From: Nitrospirota bacterium
GTDB taxonomy: Bacteria; Nitrospirota; Thermodesulfovibrionia; Thermodesulfovibrionales; UBA6898
DNA length: 64,000 nucleotides
NCBI GenBank assembly: GCA_003252075.1
Contig: QKDO01000035.1
Location: 1-64,000, forward strand
Direction of reading: 5' to 3'
Numbering within the stretch: position 1 is the stretch's first letter; each line of letters opens with the position of its first letter. The notes beneath the pieces are model-generated. The model ran no database searches and had not been told where the DNA came from. It worked only from the letters and a program-made list of their open reading frames with translations. Shown here piece by piece: positions 63,190 through 64,000 of this stretch. The position numbers were made by a program, and so were the translations under genes.

Positions 63190-63215
63190 TTAACCTTTTT
63201 ATCAAGGAGGAGACC

Positions 63216-63392
63216 ATGAAAGGCTTCAGCGAGAAATTCGAAAGGATCATGATGGCAATTACGTTCGCAGAGTCCGGTGAACATGAGACTGCCAGAGACA
63301 TCATGCGAAAAACCAAACGTACCACTGCCGAAAGACCGACCGTCTGGAAGAGACCACGGGAGGTGAACCGGCAATCCGCTCCCAGAAGATAG
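63216..63392 (+). CDS. 58-residue protein with SGEHE motif
   Basis: This small gene starts at ATG 63216 with AAGGAGGAG upstream, 26 bases after the tandem USP gene. The product contains FAESGEHETARDIMRK, closely matching FAQSGEHESARSILKG in the 59787 protein, so about the first 40 residues of both share a domain. After that it is basic (KTKRTT, WKRPREVNRQ) and lacks the USP part. It could be a free-standing form of the domain, or a truncated duplicate. I do not know its function. Coding is supported by the conserved motif and the strong ribosome site. Confidence 0.7.
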   Translation: MKGFSEKFERIMMAITFAESGEHETARDIMRKTKRTTAERPTVWKRPREVNRQSAPRR

Positions 63393-63398
63393 AGCGGC

Positions 63399-63439
63399 AG
63401 GAGCTGAGACCTGCGTAGTGCGAGCGGGGCTCAGCTCCT
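63399..63439. other. Hairpin between convergent genes
   Basis: AGGAGCTGAG (63399-63408) and CTCAGCTCCT (63430-63439) form a perfect 10-base stem with a 21-base loop. It lies between the small SGEHE gene and the convergent lon-type gene, whose stop codon overlaps the right arm. There is no T-run on either side, so it may stabilise message ends or be a factor-dependent terminator. Confidence 0.35.
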
Positions 63440-64000
63440 CAAAACAAGACCGACCGCTTCCTCAATCCGCTCAACATAGCTGATCTTAAGGTCCTTGAGA
63501 ATATCGGTCGGCAACTTCTCGATGTCTATCCTGTTCCTGAGTGGTAGGATCACATGCCTTACCCCTGCCCTGCCTGCTGCAAGAACCTTTTCCCTTATCC
63601 CTCCTACCGGCAGTATCCTTCCGCTGAGGGTTATCTCCCCGCTTATGGCGACCTCACGACGGGCGGGCCTTCCGGTCAAAAGGGAAAGAAGCGAAAGCGC
63701 GATCGTACTGCCGGCTGAAGGTCCGTCCTTCGGTATTGCACCTGCCGGGACATGGACGTGGATGTCATGATCTTCAAAAAAATGCTCCGGTATATCGTAC
63801 TGCCGGGCATTGCTCCTGATATAGCTGAGCGCTGCCTGTGCAGACTCCTTCATGACGTCCCCGAGGGAGCCGGTCAGAATGAGCTCCTGCTTTCCCGCCA
63901 TATTTGCCGACTCAATGAAGATGATTTCGCCGCCGATATCGGTCCAGACCAGACCCGTGGTAACACCGACCCTGTCCTGTTCTTCCGTGACTTCGAAGTA
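63431..64000 (-). CDS. lon: Second Lon-type protease, N-terminus beyond the window
   Basis: The frame is open to base 64000 and encodes the last 189 residues of a Lon protease. At the right edge it reads YFEVTEEQDRVGVTTGLVW, the start of the Lon peptidase domain. The catalytic serine is in KDGPSAGS and the lysine in GGIREKVLAAGR, both intact. Sequence differs clearly from the copy at 7985 (for example ISYVERIEEAVGLVLRS at the end), so it is a paralogue, not a repeat. It suggests the genome has at least two lon genes, one of them frameshifted here. Confidence 0.92.
   Translation of the reverse strand, partial: YFEVTEEQDRVGVTTGLVWTDIGGEIIFIESANMAGKQELILTGSLGDVMKESAQAALSYIRSNARQYDIPEHFFEDHDIHVHVPAGAIPKDGPSAGSTIALSLLSLLTGRPARREVAISGEITLSGRILPVGGIREKVLAAGRAGVRHVILPLRNRIDIEKLPTDILKDLKISYVERIEEAVGLVLRS

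Noticed and set aside
1-64000. CRISPR arrays, insertion sequences and prophage genes
   Set aside because: No direct-repeat array, transposase, integrase outside the Xer type, or phage structural gene was seen on reading the window.

Overview
The window is a stretch of chromosome from a diderm (Gram-negative) bacterium. Evidence for an outer membrane is an Omp85/TamB pair, a FadL-type porin, TolC-type and RND efflux parts, an RlpA lipoprotein and MtgA. Base composition looks moderate (near 50% GC by eye). Gene content and style (TauE/SafE plus universal stress protein clusters, NtrC-type regulators, a CusA-linked PII-like gene, stand-alone MEMO1 and FmdE proteins, trmFO-xerC-hslVU order) would fit Nitrospirota or a deltaproteobacterial lineage. 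That placement is inference; no rRNA or other decisive marker is present.

Layout. 1-3026 (minus): end of a PilZ protein, MEMO1 family protein, dnaB, rplI. 3094-4482: a FadL/OmpP1 porin with its own promoter and a bidirectional terminator. 4481-11510 (minus): M50 protease, rimO, DUF2062 protein, thiL, a broken lon, galU and tRNA-Leu(UAA). 11635-14388: TusA-like and GYD-domain proteins, then nifU-nifS on the plus strand. 14373-24839 (minus): PAS/GGDEF protein, mtgA, rmuC, a GroES-like protein, argB, FmdE-like, rlpA, hslU, hslV, xerC-type recombinase, trmFO. 25016-32281 (minus): a Cu/Ag-type efflux operon (FixH-like protein, TolC, CusB, CusA, PII-like protein). 32763-38498: PilZ, a DksA-type protein with a basic tail, recO, a bifunctional-nuclease family protein, era, an aminotransferase and a nitronate monooxygenase. 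38495-52513 (minus): MFS transporter, SurA-like chaperone, Omp85 with seven apparent POTRA repeats, TamB, glnD and a MacAB-type ABC exporter. 52514-53091 is a 578-base region without a gene.

The accessory part is 53092-63392. It holds a GntR/HutC regulator and two versions of one module: a TauE/SafE-family permease, a small companion membrane protein of unknown function directly downstream, and universal stress proteins (USPs). Between the modules, on the opposite strand, lies a histidine kinase with an NtrC-type sigma-54 activator. The second module is preceded by a sigma-54-like promoter and a 17-base palindrome. Two of its proteins share an N-terminal motif (SGEHE-x-AR) that I do not recognise from a named family. 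This duplicated, probably sigma-54-controlled transporter/USP module is my best candidate for an undescribed system.

Two genes are frameshifted. The first lon has lost 20 bases relative to the conserved Lon sequence. A tandem USP gene carries a 7-base tandem duplication; removing it restores a length of 288 residues, identical to the intact tandem USP downstream. A second lon-type gene enters from the right edge, so Lon function may not depend on the broken copy. Either lesion could also be a sequencing or assembly error.
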